Shown here: positions 1 to 7,685 of the stretch, piece by piece | Layout: every line of letters begins with the position of its first letter | How positions within the stretch are numbered: the stretch's first letter is position 1 | Assembly: GCF_000427645.1 (NCBI RefSeq) | Contig: NZ_KE386571.1 | Location: forward strand, 1,787,676 to 1,851,675 | Direction of reading: 5' to 3' | DNA from: Sphingomonas phyllosphaerae FA2 | GTDB lineage: Bacteria; Pseudomonadota; Alphaproteobacteria; Sphingomonadales; Sphingomonadaceae | Length of the DNA stretch: 64,000 nt | Position numbers and translations under genes: made by a program | The notes under the pieces: generated by a model | Told to the model about the DNA's origin: nothing | The model's input: the letters and a program-made list of their open reading frames with translations, nothing else | The model's database searches: none

Positions 1-431
1 GAGGATTGCTCGACCAGATCCGATCGGCCGATCAACTCACCTTCGCCCATTATGCGCACCGCACGTTATCGACGCCCGCGGAGACGGGCATGATCCACAT
101 CGGCGACGCCTGGCATTCGGCCAGCCCGCAATTGGGCCAGGGCGCGAATATGGCGTTGCTCGATGCCTATGCCCTGGCGCTGGCGTTGCGGCGATCACCG
201 GATGTCGCGGCGGCACTCGGTTCGGCGATCGCGATGCGCCGGCGGCATGTCCACCTGTACCAGGCGCTGACCGCGCTGTTCACCCCGGTCTACCAGTCCG
301 ACAGCCGGGCGATCCCGTTCGTGCGCGATCGCATCGTCGGGCCGTTGTCGAAGCTTTGGCCAGCCACCCGCATCCAGGCGGCAATGGTCAGCGGCCTCAT
401 CGGCAATCCCCTGAAGCCGCTGTTCGGTTAG
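1..431 (+). CDS. FAD-dependent monooxygenase, C-terminal part (cut by the window edge)
   Basis: The frame is open from the first bases, so the start lies before the window and only about 142 C-terminal residues are visible. They contain GDAWHSASPQLGQGAN, the GD motif and following helix of class A flavoprotein monooxygenases (PHBH/UbiH fold), where the Asp contacts the ribityl chain of FAD and the small-residue stretch packs against the flavin. The remaining helical tail fits the C-terminus of this family. The substrate cannot be told from this part. The gene ends 220 bases before the converging unknown gene that ends at 650. Confidence 0.85.
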   Translation, partial: GLLDQIRSADQLTFAHYAHRTLSTPAETGMIHIGDAWHSASPQLGQGANMALLDAYALALALRRSPDVAAALGSAIAMRRRHVHLYQALTALFTPVYQSDSRAIPFVRDRIVGPLSKLWPATRIQAAMVSGLIGNPLKPLFG

Positions 432-539
432 CGGACGGGCGCGCATCGAAATAGCCGAATGCAACGTGTGCCCTTACACCAACCGTCGGCCAGCGCTCAC
501 AACGACCGCTGCTCCGAGGGAAGAAAGGGCTTTCTCATT

Positions 540-626
540 CCCTATACGGGCAAGACGGCGTATTCGGACACAGACGGCGAAAATATATCCGCGGCTGTCC
601 GAATTCGCTGGCTCGTCCGTATAGGG
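540..626. repeat. Imperfect 31-bp inverted repeat with a 25-bp spacer
   Basis: Positions 540-570 and 596-626 are inverted copies matching at 26 of 31 positions by hand count. The outer ends are CCCTATACGG and CCGTATAGGG; the inner ends are TTCGGACA and TGTCCGAA. The pair sits between two converging genes. It could be a minute transposable element or a protein-binding dyad. No T-run follows it, so a simple terminator is less likely, and no clear target-site duplication flanks it. Confidence 0.6.
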
Positions 627-649
627 TGATAGAGCTCGACCCGGATCAG

Positions 650-1141
650 TCAGGCTGCCTGCGCCCGCAGCGTGCACTGGGCGTCATCATACTGGACATT
701 GGGCCGCATGACCTGCCGGGTCAGCCAGGCGCTGGCGCGTTCGATGCCGTCGCTCAGATCGTCGGCGGGCTTGCCGTCGATATGCACGATCTCGCGCGGC
801 GCGAGGCGGAAATGGCCACGCACATGCGCCTGCGGCAGGATCAGCCCCCGGTTGCCCGCCTTCGACAGCCACAAGTGACAACCGCTCTGGATGTGGCAGC
901 GACCATCGCGCGGCAGGAACAGCGCGATCCCGGTCAGCGCCGGGGTCGGACGGTTGCGAAATTCGAGGTGCAGCAGATCGGAACTGGTTTCCACGGCATG
1001 GCGGCCCACCTCGATCTTGTCCTCGATGCCGAGCGCATCGCCGCCGGTGATGACGACGCCGGGCTTGAGCTTGCGGTTGCCGAGCAGCAGCTTGACGATG
1101 GCGCGGGTGACGGCGGCTTCGAAGATCGTGTTGGTCATCAT
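650..1141 (-). CDS. Hypothetical protein (163 aa)
   Basis: I do not recognise this protein. It begins MMTNTIFEAAVTRAIVKLLL and is predicted soluble, with a mix of beta-like and amphipathic stretches and several His and Cys residues in the middle (GRCHIQSGCHLWLS). The start at 1141 is chosen because AGGGAG lies 6-7 bases upstream; the frame is open to 1192 but without a comparable ribosome site. It is the last of three same-strand genes (2084 to 650) separated by 50-65 bases, which suggests one transcript. Confidence 0.6.
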   Translation of the reverse strand: MMTNTIFEAAVTRAIVKLLLGNRKLKPGVVITGGDALGIEDKIEVGRHAVETSSDLLHLEFRNRPTPALTGIALFLPRDGRCHIQSGCHLWLSKAGNRGLILPQAHVRGHFRLAPREIVHIDGKPADDLSDGIERASAWLTRQVMRPNVQYDDAQCTLRAQAA

Positions 1142-1193
1142 TCTATCTCCCTGTTTCATCCCCGCATCGGGGCCGTTCATCGTCTCGTTCATC

Positions 1194-1712
1194 TCAAATC
1201 TGGTTCTCGCTCCGGCAGGCGCGCACGATCTGGGCGGCGGCGCACTCCAGCCCGGCAGCGCGGTCCCACAGGCAGTTCCAGGGCAGCCGGGTGCCGATCT
1301 CGACCCCGTGGCGGCCGAGCTTCACCGACAGTCCGCCACGAGCGGGCACCAGATGCAGGCCTTGGTCGCGGTCGCGAAAGAAACTGAGGTCGGTGAGCAG
1401 CAGCGGTCCGGTGATCGAGCGCAGCGCGACATCGACGCGGACGGGGTCGATCGTCTCGGGGTGGAAACCGTGCCGAATCAACAGCGTATCGCGACGCCGC
1501 GTGGCGGCACAGCGCAGCAGCGCCTGATCGAACAACGGCTCGGTGACGGGGGTCATCGCGATGATGACGTTATGGTCGAGGCATTCGACCGCCCCGGGCA
1601 GGCCGGAGTTGCCGAAGAGCGGCGCCGGTTCGTCGCAGCGGAGTTCGCCGAGGACATAGTTCATCAACGCGACCGAGGCGGTCGGCAAAACATCGTGGAT
1701 CATGGAGGACAT
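1194..1712 (-). CDS. Hypothetical protein (172 aa)
   Basis: Unrecognised soluble protein beginning MSSMIHDVLPTASVALMNYV. The second half (residues about 85-150) alternates hydrophobic and charged residues as in a beta-rich domain. The start at 1712 has an AAGG ribosome site about 7 bases upstream. It lies between the other two unknown genes of a three-gene minus-strand cluster. No signal peptide, membrane segment or catalytic motif was seen. Confidence 0.6.
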   Translation of the reverse strand: MSSMIHDVLPTASVALMNYVLGELRCDEPAPLFGNSGLPGAVECLDHNVIIAMTPVTEPLFDQALLRCAATRRRDTLLIRHGFHPETIDPVRVDVALRSITGPLLLTDLSFFRDRDQGLHLVPARGGLSVKLGRHGVEIGTRLPWNCLWDRAAGLECAAAQIVRACRSENQI

Positions 1713-1775
1713 GGAGCCTTTTCAGGATAAGCGTGATCCCCGGACCGGCTGGTCCGGTTCAGGCCCCTTCGATTT

Positions 1776-2084
1776 TCATCTCTCGTCAGGGCTTCGCTCG
1801 GCCCCGGCCAATCTTCCCTTCCTCACGCGGCAGCGGTCGCGGCCATCGCGAAAGATGGCGTTGCCGATCACGGCATAGCCCCAGCTATCGAATGTGCGGG
1901 CGCTATCCGCGATGGTGCCGGAGCGGTGGATGGCGGCGGCCGGGCAATACACCTCGGCGATGGCCAGCACCCAGCCAGCGATGCTGCCGGCGGGCTGGCG
2001 TTGCCACCATTGTCCGGCGATCAGAGCGGTCAGCAGCAAGACGGCGCTCACGCGGAACATCAACGGAAAGCGGCGGCGCTTCAT
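1776..2084 (-). CDS. Small membrane-anchored protein (102 aa), unknown
   Basis: A short basic N-terminus (MKRRRFPLMFR) precedes one hydrophobic segment at about residues 11-23, so this is probably a single-pass inner-membrane or exported protein. A second weakly hydrophobic stretch (residues 34-50) follows. The start at 2084 is preceded by a very good ribosome site (GGAGG, 7 bases away), preferred over the longer open frame reaching 2177. It is the first gene of the three-gene cluster running to 650, so the cluster promoter probably lies in 2085-2230. Confidence 0.55.
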   Translation of the reverse strand: MKRRRFPLMFRVSAVLLLTALIAGQWWQRQPAGSIAGWVLAIAEVYCPAAAIHRSGTIADSARTFDSWGYAVIGNAIFRDGRDRCRVRKGRLAGAERSPDER

Positions 2085-2230
2085 TTTCTTTCCTCCAGCA
2101 GATTGTCGCTGCCGGAGAGAGTAAGCATCTAGAAATGCGTCAGATTGTTCAGGCGGAAGCAGCCCAGCTTGCCGCATGTTGCAGCAACCCGAACGTCATT
2201 CCTGCACGGCAGGACTTGGTTCGTTAACCG

Positions 2231-2418
2231 GTCCGGCCTACACCAGCCACGTTCGCCAGCAGGCGGACCGGGGCGTGAGAACCCCGCGATTAGTAGCCGA
2301 ATGCCCGGCCCGAACCAGTTTCGGCCGGGAGGCGCACGCGTATGTCCAAGGCCTTCGGGTCCAAAGGCGTGCGCGCTCGTCTAATCGCGAGTTCTCAACT
2401 TCCGGCTTTCGGGCCGGC
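2231..2418 (+). other. Highly self-complementary stretch upstream of the S8 protease, candidate structured RNA
   Basis: This gene-free gap (2085-2487) holds several strong stems. GGTCCG at 2231-2236 pairs with CGGACC at 2265-2270, extended inward. A long helix pairs 2276-2294 with 2382-2400 and shares CGCGATTAG/CTAATCGCG. Inside it are CCCGGCC (2305-2311) with GGCCGGG (2324-2330) and GCGCACGC (2333-2340) with GCGTGCGC (2368-2375). A further CCGGC/GCCGG hairpin lies at 2403-2418. Read on the plus strand this is a multibranched leader ending about 70 bases before the protease start. I cannot match it to a known riboswitch. Confidence 0.5.
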
Positions 2419-2487
2419 ATCGCCTCGTTTCACGGGGCGGTGCCGCCGGCTGGGGAAGCCGATGCATCGCCCGACACGGGGGTGCGT

Positions 2488-4740
2488 ATGGTTGCGGGAC
2501 ACAGCCGCCAGTGGCGGAAAACATTTCAAACACCATCGGTGATTTCAGCAGCCATGCTGCTCGCGGCCTGTGGCGGTGGAGGTGGCGGCGTCGCTTCGTC
2601 AGGGTCGATCCCGACGCCTGCACCCACGCCGACGCCGAGCCCGACACCGACGCCATCACCCACACCGACCCCGCCGCCCAGCGCTGCCGATAGCGCCGAG
2701 TACGAGGCGTCTGGCGCTGTGGTCGGCGCGAAGGCCGCCTATGCCTATGACAAGGGCATCACTGGCAAGGGCATGACCATCGCTGTCATCGATACCGGGA
2801 TCGCCACCACCAGCGCCGAGTTCGCCGGCCGTATCTCGCCCGACAGCAAAACGTTCGAAAGCAAGATCGCGCGCTGCGCCACCTGTGCGCCGGAGACGGT
2901 GACCTTCCCGCTGGACGATGTACAGGGCCATGGCACCGAGGTCGCCTCAGTCGCGCTCGCCGCGAAAAACGGCTCGGGCGTGCACGGCGTCGCCTATGAC
3001 GCCACACTACTCGCCCTCAAGATCGCCGCCCCCGATCTCGAAGGCGTCACCGCGACCTCCGTCATCAAGGAGGCGGACAGCGCTAATCCGATGAACATCG
3101 CCGCGGCCATCGCCTATGCGGTGGAGAAAGGGGCGTTCGTCATCTCGATGAGCCTGAACGGCGGGGCAGCCGGTCAGGCGGCGACCGACCAACGCAACGC
3201 CATGGACGGCGTCGTTAAAGCCGACCGGCTGCTCGTCCAGTCCGTCTCGAACTTTGTCGACGACAAGAGTGCAGCATTAGGCACCATCACCCGCAATTTC
3301 GTTGGCAGCAATCTGGAAAACAAGAACAATTTCTTGTTCGGCATCCGCGTCGACAGTGCGCTGCGACCGCCCAGCGGCAATGGCCTGCCCGGTGATCTCG
3401 CCGACCGCACGCTGGCGGTGGTCGCGACGGACGTCAGCGTCGTCGGCAAGGACGGGCAACTGACCACCGTCACCGGCAACAGCTTCGCCGCCCCCGCCAT
3501 CGCCGGGGCGGCCGCGCTGCTCAAGCAATACTGGCCGCAACTCGGCGGCAAGGCGATCTCGCGCATCCTGCTCGATACCGCCACCGACCTCGGCGACAAG
3601 GGTGCCGACCAAATCTTCGGTGCCGGTCTGCTCAACATCGAGGCGGCGATGAAGGCGCAGGCACCGGCCAGCGCCTTTACCGCCGCCGACATGGTGCTGG
3701 CGCGCTATTCCTCGCTCAGCCTGTCGGCCCCCTTCGGGAGCGGCGGGCAGCTATCCGATGCCGTGACCCGCATGACGGTGTTCGACCGCTATGGCCGTGA
3801 CTTCGCCATGACCAGCAGCGCCGCACCATGCAGCCGGGGATCGGGGTTGCTGGCAGGCGCGATGCTGGGGACGATCGATCCGCCGTGGCTGGCCACCACG
3901 GCCAACGACCCCAAGCTCGGTTTCACCTCCGCCGCCACCGGACCATGGGCCGCGGCGCGTTCCGGCCGCCCGGCCACCTTCACCTTCTCGCCTGCCGCAG
4001 GCCAGACCGTCAGCTTCAGCGCCAATGTCGGGATCGGGCAAGGTGCGGGCATCGCCGGTTCTGCCCTGCGCGGTGTCGTCGCCGCGCCGGTCGGTACGTC
4101 ATCGTCGTGGAGTGGCGACGGTTGGTCGGCAGGCTTTGCTTCCGGCGCATCGCGCGACGGCCGCTCTGCTTTGCGCAGCGTCACTTTCGCATCGCCGATG
4201 GGCCTCGGTGTCGAACTGTCCGACCTGACTGAACGCGGTCAGGTGCTGGGCTTGCGCGGCCCCGCTGGCTTTGCCCTCTCCGGCAGCCGGACGACGCTGG
4301 CCACGCTGACCGCCAGCCGAACCGTTGCTGGCGTGCTGCTGTCGACACGGGCCACGGCCGCCACCACCCGGGTCTATGGCGGATCGGACATGCTGCGCTT
4401 TACCGGGCCGATGACCGGGACGGCGTTCGCGCTCGACGCCGCGCATCGCCTCGGCGGCGGCACCGTGACGCTTGGCTTGTCCTCGCCGCTCCGGCTCGAG
4501 CGCGCCCGCGCAGTGGTCGAGGCGCCCATCACCTACGACCTGATAACTGGCGTGCTCGCCACCCGTCTTACCAGCGTCGACCTGACACCGACCGCACGCG
4601 AGATGGATGTCGAGCTCGGCTGGTTGGCTGCGCTGTCGCCCACCTCCTCGCTGCGGCTCGGCGTCGCCCATGCCTTCGACGCCGGGCACGTCGCCGGCGA
4701 GCAGGACACCGCCGGCTTCCTCAGCCTGACCCTCCGCTGA
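2488..4740 (+). CDS. S8 (subtilisin-like) serine protease, lipoprotein with C-terminal autotransporter-like domain
   Basis: The protein has 750 residues from the start at 2488, which follows a G-rich ribosome site; the frame is open to 2176 but the upstream translation looks non-coding. A basic N-terminus and hydrophobic segment lead to the lipobox LAAC (Cys28), a poly-Gly run and a Pro/Thr/Ser repeat linker (about 41-63). The S8 triad is visible: Asp102 in IDTG, His148 in GHGTE and Ser332 in GNSFAAP (the usual Thr before Ser is Asn). Residues about 430-750 are rich in Gly, Ser and Thr with alternating hydrophobics, resembling the C-terminal domain of alphaproteobacterial autotransporter S8 proteases. 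It is probably anchored at the outer membrane. The substrate is unknown. The secreted protein at 4767 is its likely operon partner. Confidence 0.85.
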   Translation: MVAGHSRQWRKTFQTPSVISAAMLLAACGGGGGGVASSGSIPTPAPTPTPSPTPTPSPTPTPPPSAADSAEYEASGAVVGAKAAYAYDKGITGKGMTIAVIDTGIATTSAEFAGRISPDSKTFESKIARCATCAPETVTFPLDDVQGHGTEVASVALAAKNGSGVHGVAYDATLLALKIAAPDLEGVTATSVIKEADSANPMNIAAAIAYAVEKGAFVISMSLNGGAAGQAATDQRNAMDGVVKADRLLVQSVSNFVDDKSAALGTITRNFVGSNLENKNNFLFGIRVDSALRPPSGNGLPGDLADRTLAVVATDVSVVGKDGQLTTVTGNSFAAPAIAGAAALLKQYWPQLGGKAISRILLDTATDLGDKGADQIFGAGLLNIEAAMKAQAPASAFTAADMVLARYSSLSLSAPFGSGGQLSDAVTRMTVFDRYGRDFAMTSSAAPCSRGSGLLAGAMLGTIDPPWLATTANDPKLGFTSAATGPWAAARSGRPATFTFSPAAGQTVSFSANVGIGQGAGIAGSALRGVVAAPVGTSSSWSGDGWSAGFASGASRDGRSALRSVTFASPMGLGVELSDLTERGQVLGLRGPAGFALSGSRTTLATLTASRTVAGVLLSTRATAATTRVYGGSDMLRFTGPMTGTAFALDAAHRLGGGTVTLGLSSPLRLERARAVVEAPITYDLITGVLATRLTSVDLTPTAREMDVELGWLAALSPTSSLRLGVAHAFDAGHVAGEQDTAGFLSLTLR

Positions 4741-4766
4741 TCCCGCATCACCACAAGGACATAGCC

Positions 4767-5432
4767 ATGTACGACAGAATGATATTCGCAGCGGTTGCAG
4801 CCGGACTGCTCACCTTCGCCGCACCCGCCTATGCCGCCGATCCGGCAACCATGGACGTGGCTGGCATTCGGCTCGGCGACACGCCGCAGCAGGTGAAGGC
4901 AGCCCTGCAGCAGGCCGGATACAGGGTGACCGAGACGCGCAAGACCGCGTCCTTCGCCCAGCGCGTCGCGGTGGAAGTGGCGAACCGCAAGGGTACGGCG
5001 GCACCCAATCCAACCTATGCCGGGATCGCCGAAATCATTGCCATGGGACCACACCAGGAGCGTGCCGACATCCAGTTCGCCCAAATCGCCGGGGGCGACA
5101 GCGTGTCGCGCGTCGAGGTCACCATCCCAGGCACCACGATGGGCGAAGCGGCGATGAAGGCACAGCTCTCCGCCAAGTATGGCAAGCCCGATGCGGTGAA
5201 GGATCAGGGGCTTACCTGGCACTGGTGTGCGCCGCAGGCGGCGAAGATCTGCGGCATGACCTATACCGGTGGCGAACTCGATACGGCGTGGCCGACGCTG
5301 CGGAGCAGCACCGCCATGGGCACCAATTCCATCATCCTGGAAGCGGGCACCGATGCGGATCGCCGCCTCAAGCAGGCGTTCGAGGCCGCCGTGCTGGCCC
5401 GCGCGCCGAAAACCGATAAGGCAGCATTCTGA
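4767..5432 (+). CDS. Secreted protein of unknown function (221 aa)
   Basis: The N-terminus is a clear Sec signal (hydrophobic core at residues 7-17, likely cleavage after AYA at about 23). The mature protein starts with MDVAGIRLGDTPQQVKAALQ, a pattern seen in small periplasmic proteins of about 200 residues with a repeated helix-hairpin fold. Two Cys residues in WHWCAPQAAKICGM could form a disulfide. AAGGA lies upstream of the start and the gene is only 26 bases after the protease, so they are probably co-transcribed. The function is unknown; a chaperone or inhibitor of the protease is only a guess. Confidence 0.75.
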   Translation: MYDRMIFAAVAAGLLTFAAPAYAADPATMDVAGIRLGDTPQQVKAALQQAGYRVTETRKTASFAQRVAVEVANRKGTAAPNPTYAGIAEIIAMGPHQERADIQFAQIAGGDSVSRVEVTIPGTTMGEAAMKAQLSAKYGKPDAVKDQGLTWHWCAPQAAKICGMTYTGGELDTAWPTLRSSTAMGTNSIILEAGTDADRRLKQAFEAAVLARAPKTDKAAF

Positions 5433-5468
5433 CGATGGACGGGGTGGCAGCAGCCACCCCGTCCATCG
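5433..5468. terminator. Perfect 16-bp hairpin between converging genes (bidirectional terminator candidate)
   Basis: CGATGGACGGGGTGGC at 5433-5448 pairs perfectly with 5453-5468 around the loop AGCA. It fills the whole gap between the stop at 5432 and the converging stop at 5471. There is no good T-run on either side, so it may act as a bidirectional RNA-stabilising hairpin or terminator. Confidence 0.6.
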
Positions 5469-5470
5469 GA

Positions 5471-7429
5471 TCAAAAGCCAAGTCGCACCGATTGGCCAGG
5501 CTTCACGGCTACCTCCGCGCGCAGCCGTTCAACCAGTTCCAGCGCATCCGCCGCTGGCCAGTGACGCAACTGGCGCGCGACCACCGCGAAGTCGCCGGGA
5601 GTCAGCCCCTCTACCATGCCAAGGCATGTCGGGGCGGGCTCTCCGAAAAAACGCAGGAAGGCGGCGGCGGCGCGCTCTGCCCCGAGCGGTTTCAGCCGGA
5701 GTTTAAAGACGAACCGCCGCAATGTCGCCGGGTCCAGCCCCGCCTCATGGTTCGTCGCCGCGACGACCGGCAACGGATGCAGGTCGAGCCACGTCAGCAG
5801 TTCATTGACCTGTCCCACTTCCCAACTGGTTCGCGCCGTACTGCGGTCGAACAGCAGCGAGTCCGCCTCGTCGAACAACAGCACGACCTCCCGCCGCCGC
5901 GCCTCGGCAAAGGCGTTGGCGATCTGCGCCTCGGTCTCGCCGACCCATTTGGACAGCAGGTCGGATGCACGCTTGACCAGCAGCGGCCGGTCGAGCGCCC
6001 GTGCGAGATGATGTGCAAATGCCGTCTTGCCGGTGCCAGGCGGCCCCGTCAGCAGCAGCGACACGTCGCTTGCCCCGCCATCTGCCATGGCCGCGAACAG
6101 GCGGTCGACCGGCCGATCGGTTTCGAACAGGTCGAGATCGAACGCCGCTGGGCCAGGGGGCGGCAACGTGCCGCCACGCAACGCGCACACCAATGCCTCG
6201 GCTGCGACGGTGCCGCCATCCGTCTCGCCCGCCAGCTTACCCGCACGCGCGGCCATGCGCAGGACGGTCGCCGCTTCCGGCGCGGCGTCGAGCAGGGTGG
6301 AATAGCCCGGACCGGGCGTCACCTGCTCCTCCCGCGCCACCCGGTCGAGCATCGCCGCCGCCGCCGCGCGCGACGGCAGGTCGAGCCGCAGCACGAAGCT
6401 CATCCGCCGCAGGATCGCCGCATCGACATTGCCGATCGCGTTGGTCGTCCAGATCACCGGCACCGGATTGGCCTCCAGCAGCCGGTTGACGAAGACCTTG
6501 CTGCCCTCGCGCCGACTGAACCAGTCGCCACCCGCGGACGGGCTGGCATCGCCGATCAGGTCCTCCATCTCGTCGAACAGCAGCACCGCCGTCTCCCGCC
6601 CGCCGAGCAGACGCTGCGCCAGGGCGAGCGCCGCGACGCGGTCCCACCGGCCGGGTTCCTCGCCGTCCTCGTCCGCCTCGCCGACGCCGTGAAGCACCGC
6701 GCCTGCCGCAGCCGCCAGCGTACGTGCCAGTTCGGTCTTCCCGGTGCCGGGCGGGCCGTAGATCAGGATGTTGACCCCCGCCGCCGCCTCGCCCAGCGCA
6801 CCGCGAAGCAGGCGGACGAGGAAGTCGATCGGTTCGAGATGCGCAAAGGCGTCGAGCCCCAGCGTTGCCGCCTGCCGCCGACCGACCAAAGTGTCGAGCA
6901 TGGCCTCCTCGCTCGCCGGAGCACGGTCGAGCAGACGTTGCAAGGTCCAGCGGATCTCGACATCCGCCTCATTCTCGCGCGTCGCAGTGAAACAGGCGAG
7001 GCCAATCCGCGTGACCGCTCCTCGGCGTGCCGCACGTTCGGCATCCTCGGCGCTGGCACCGGCCATTTCGCCGAGGAGTTGCGGCAGGTCATGCCCATGG
7101 CGACTGAGCAAGCGCGTCAAAACACCGATGCGCGGCAGTCGGTCGCACGCGACCATCAGGCGCAGCAGCGCCGCATCGATCGGCGACAATCCTAGCAACC
7201 GCGCCAGCGTACCCGCGAGTTTGAGCGCCTCCGCCCGCACCGGCTCCCCACGCGGAGCAGCCAGACCGGCGAGTAAGCCTTCCCAGTTCCATTCGCCTTC
7301 CACGTCGGGCAGCAGCCAGGGCCGATGCGGCTCCGCCCATTCCAGCAGCGCCTTGGCGAGCGGTGCCGTGGCGGGCAACGCGCCCGCCGTCCGGAGCATC
7401 AGGCCCCGAACGATATCCAGTTCGTCCAT
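5471..7429 (-). CDS. Double AAA+ ATPase in the rtc locus
   Basis: The 652-residue protein has an alpha-helical N-terminal domain (1-200) and two AAA+ modules. Module 1 has Walker A GPPGTGKT (225-232), Walker B LLFDE (283-287) and sensor-like TTN (328-330). Module 2 has GPPGTGKT (462-469), LLFDE (517-521), ATN (558-560) and paired Arg (571-572). Both look catalytically competent. The second resembles FtsH/CDC48-type remodelling modules (pore-like SKWVGE at 493-498). No protease domain follows. It lies downstream of rtcB and rtcA on the same strand, 256 bases after rtcA, so it is probably the third rtc gene and may remodel an RNP or the ligase. That role is inference from position. Confidence 0.8.
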   Translation of the reverse strand: MDELDIVRGLMLRTAGALPATAPLAKALLEWAEPHRPWLLPDVEGEWNWEGLLAGLAAPRGEPVRAEALKLAGTLARLLGLSPIDAALLRLMVACDRLPRIGVLTRLLSRHGHDLPQLLGEMAGASAEDAERAARRGAVTRIGLACFTATRENEADVEIRWTLQRLLDRAPASEEAMLDTLVGRRQAATLGLDAFAHLEPIDFLVRLLRGALGEAAAGVNILIYGPPGTGKTELARTLAAAAGAVLHGVGEADEDGEEPGRWDRVAALALAQRLLGGRETAVLLFDEMEDLIGDASPSAGGDWFSRREGSKVFVNRLLEANPVPVIWTTNAIGNVDAAILRRMSFVLRLDLPSRAAAAAMLDRVAREEQVTPGPGYSTLLDAAPEAATVLRMAARAGKLAGETDGGTVAAEALVCALRGGTLPPPGPAAFDLDLFETDRPVDRLFAAMADGGASDVSLLLTGPPGTGKTAFAHHLARALDRPLLVKRASDLLSKWVGETEAQIANAFAEARRREVVLLFDEADSLLFDRSTARTSWEVGQVNELLTWLDLHPLPVVAATNHEAGLDPATLRRFVFKLRLKPLGAERAAAAFLRFFGEPAPTCLGMVEGLTPGDFAVVARQLRHWPAADALELVERLRAEVAVKPGQSVRLGF

Positions 7430-7503
7430 GTCGTATCCACGAGTCTCTCAGGCCGACGGCGCAGAGGCGCGCGTCGACGTCATTCCTGTCGAATGGGTGA
7501 GGT

Positions 7504-7656
7504 GCGGCGGGGGCGGATGCCGGCCCGCCGCCAACGTCGTGGGACGTTTACGCGAAAGGCCGGAGACCGCCGACCCGTGCACCGCAATAGGCGGCAAGGT
7601 CGAACACAGCATGTCTCCGTATGGCCCGCGCAGTTGGTGCGGGCTCGCGGGGCATA
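7504..7656 (-). other. Structured gap between rtcA and the AAA+ gene
   Basis: The 256-base gap 7430-7685 has no convincing gene but several stems: GCGGCGGG (7504-7511) with CCCGCCGC (7524-7531), AACGTC (7533-7538) with GACGTT (7543-7548), and a longer helix with one mismatch pairing TATGGCCCGCG near 7620-7631 with CGCGGGGCATA near 7646-7656. If rtcA and the AAA+ gene share a transcript, this would be an intercistronic structured RNA. A separate promoter for the AAA+ gene is also possible. Confidence 0.45.
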
Positions 7657-7685
7657 TAGCAGAAAGTCGTTACGCTCGCAATCCG

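Noticed and set aside
827..842. GCGGCAGGA near 833 as a third tRNA-Gln attachment copy
   Set aside because: Only about nine bases match, the acceptor part is missing, and it lies in a coding frame.
2176..2487. Longer N-terminus of the S8 protease
   Set aside because: The upstream translation lacks a signal and runs through the strong inverted repeats; starting at 2488 gives a proper lipoprotein signal.
5435..7195. Long plus-strand open frame opposite the AAA+ gene
   Set aside because: It is antisense to a protein with clear Walker motifs and has Arg/Gln-rich, non-protein-like translation typical of GC-rich shadows.
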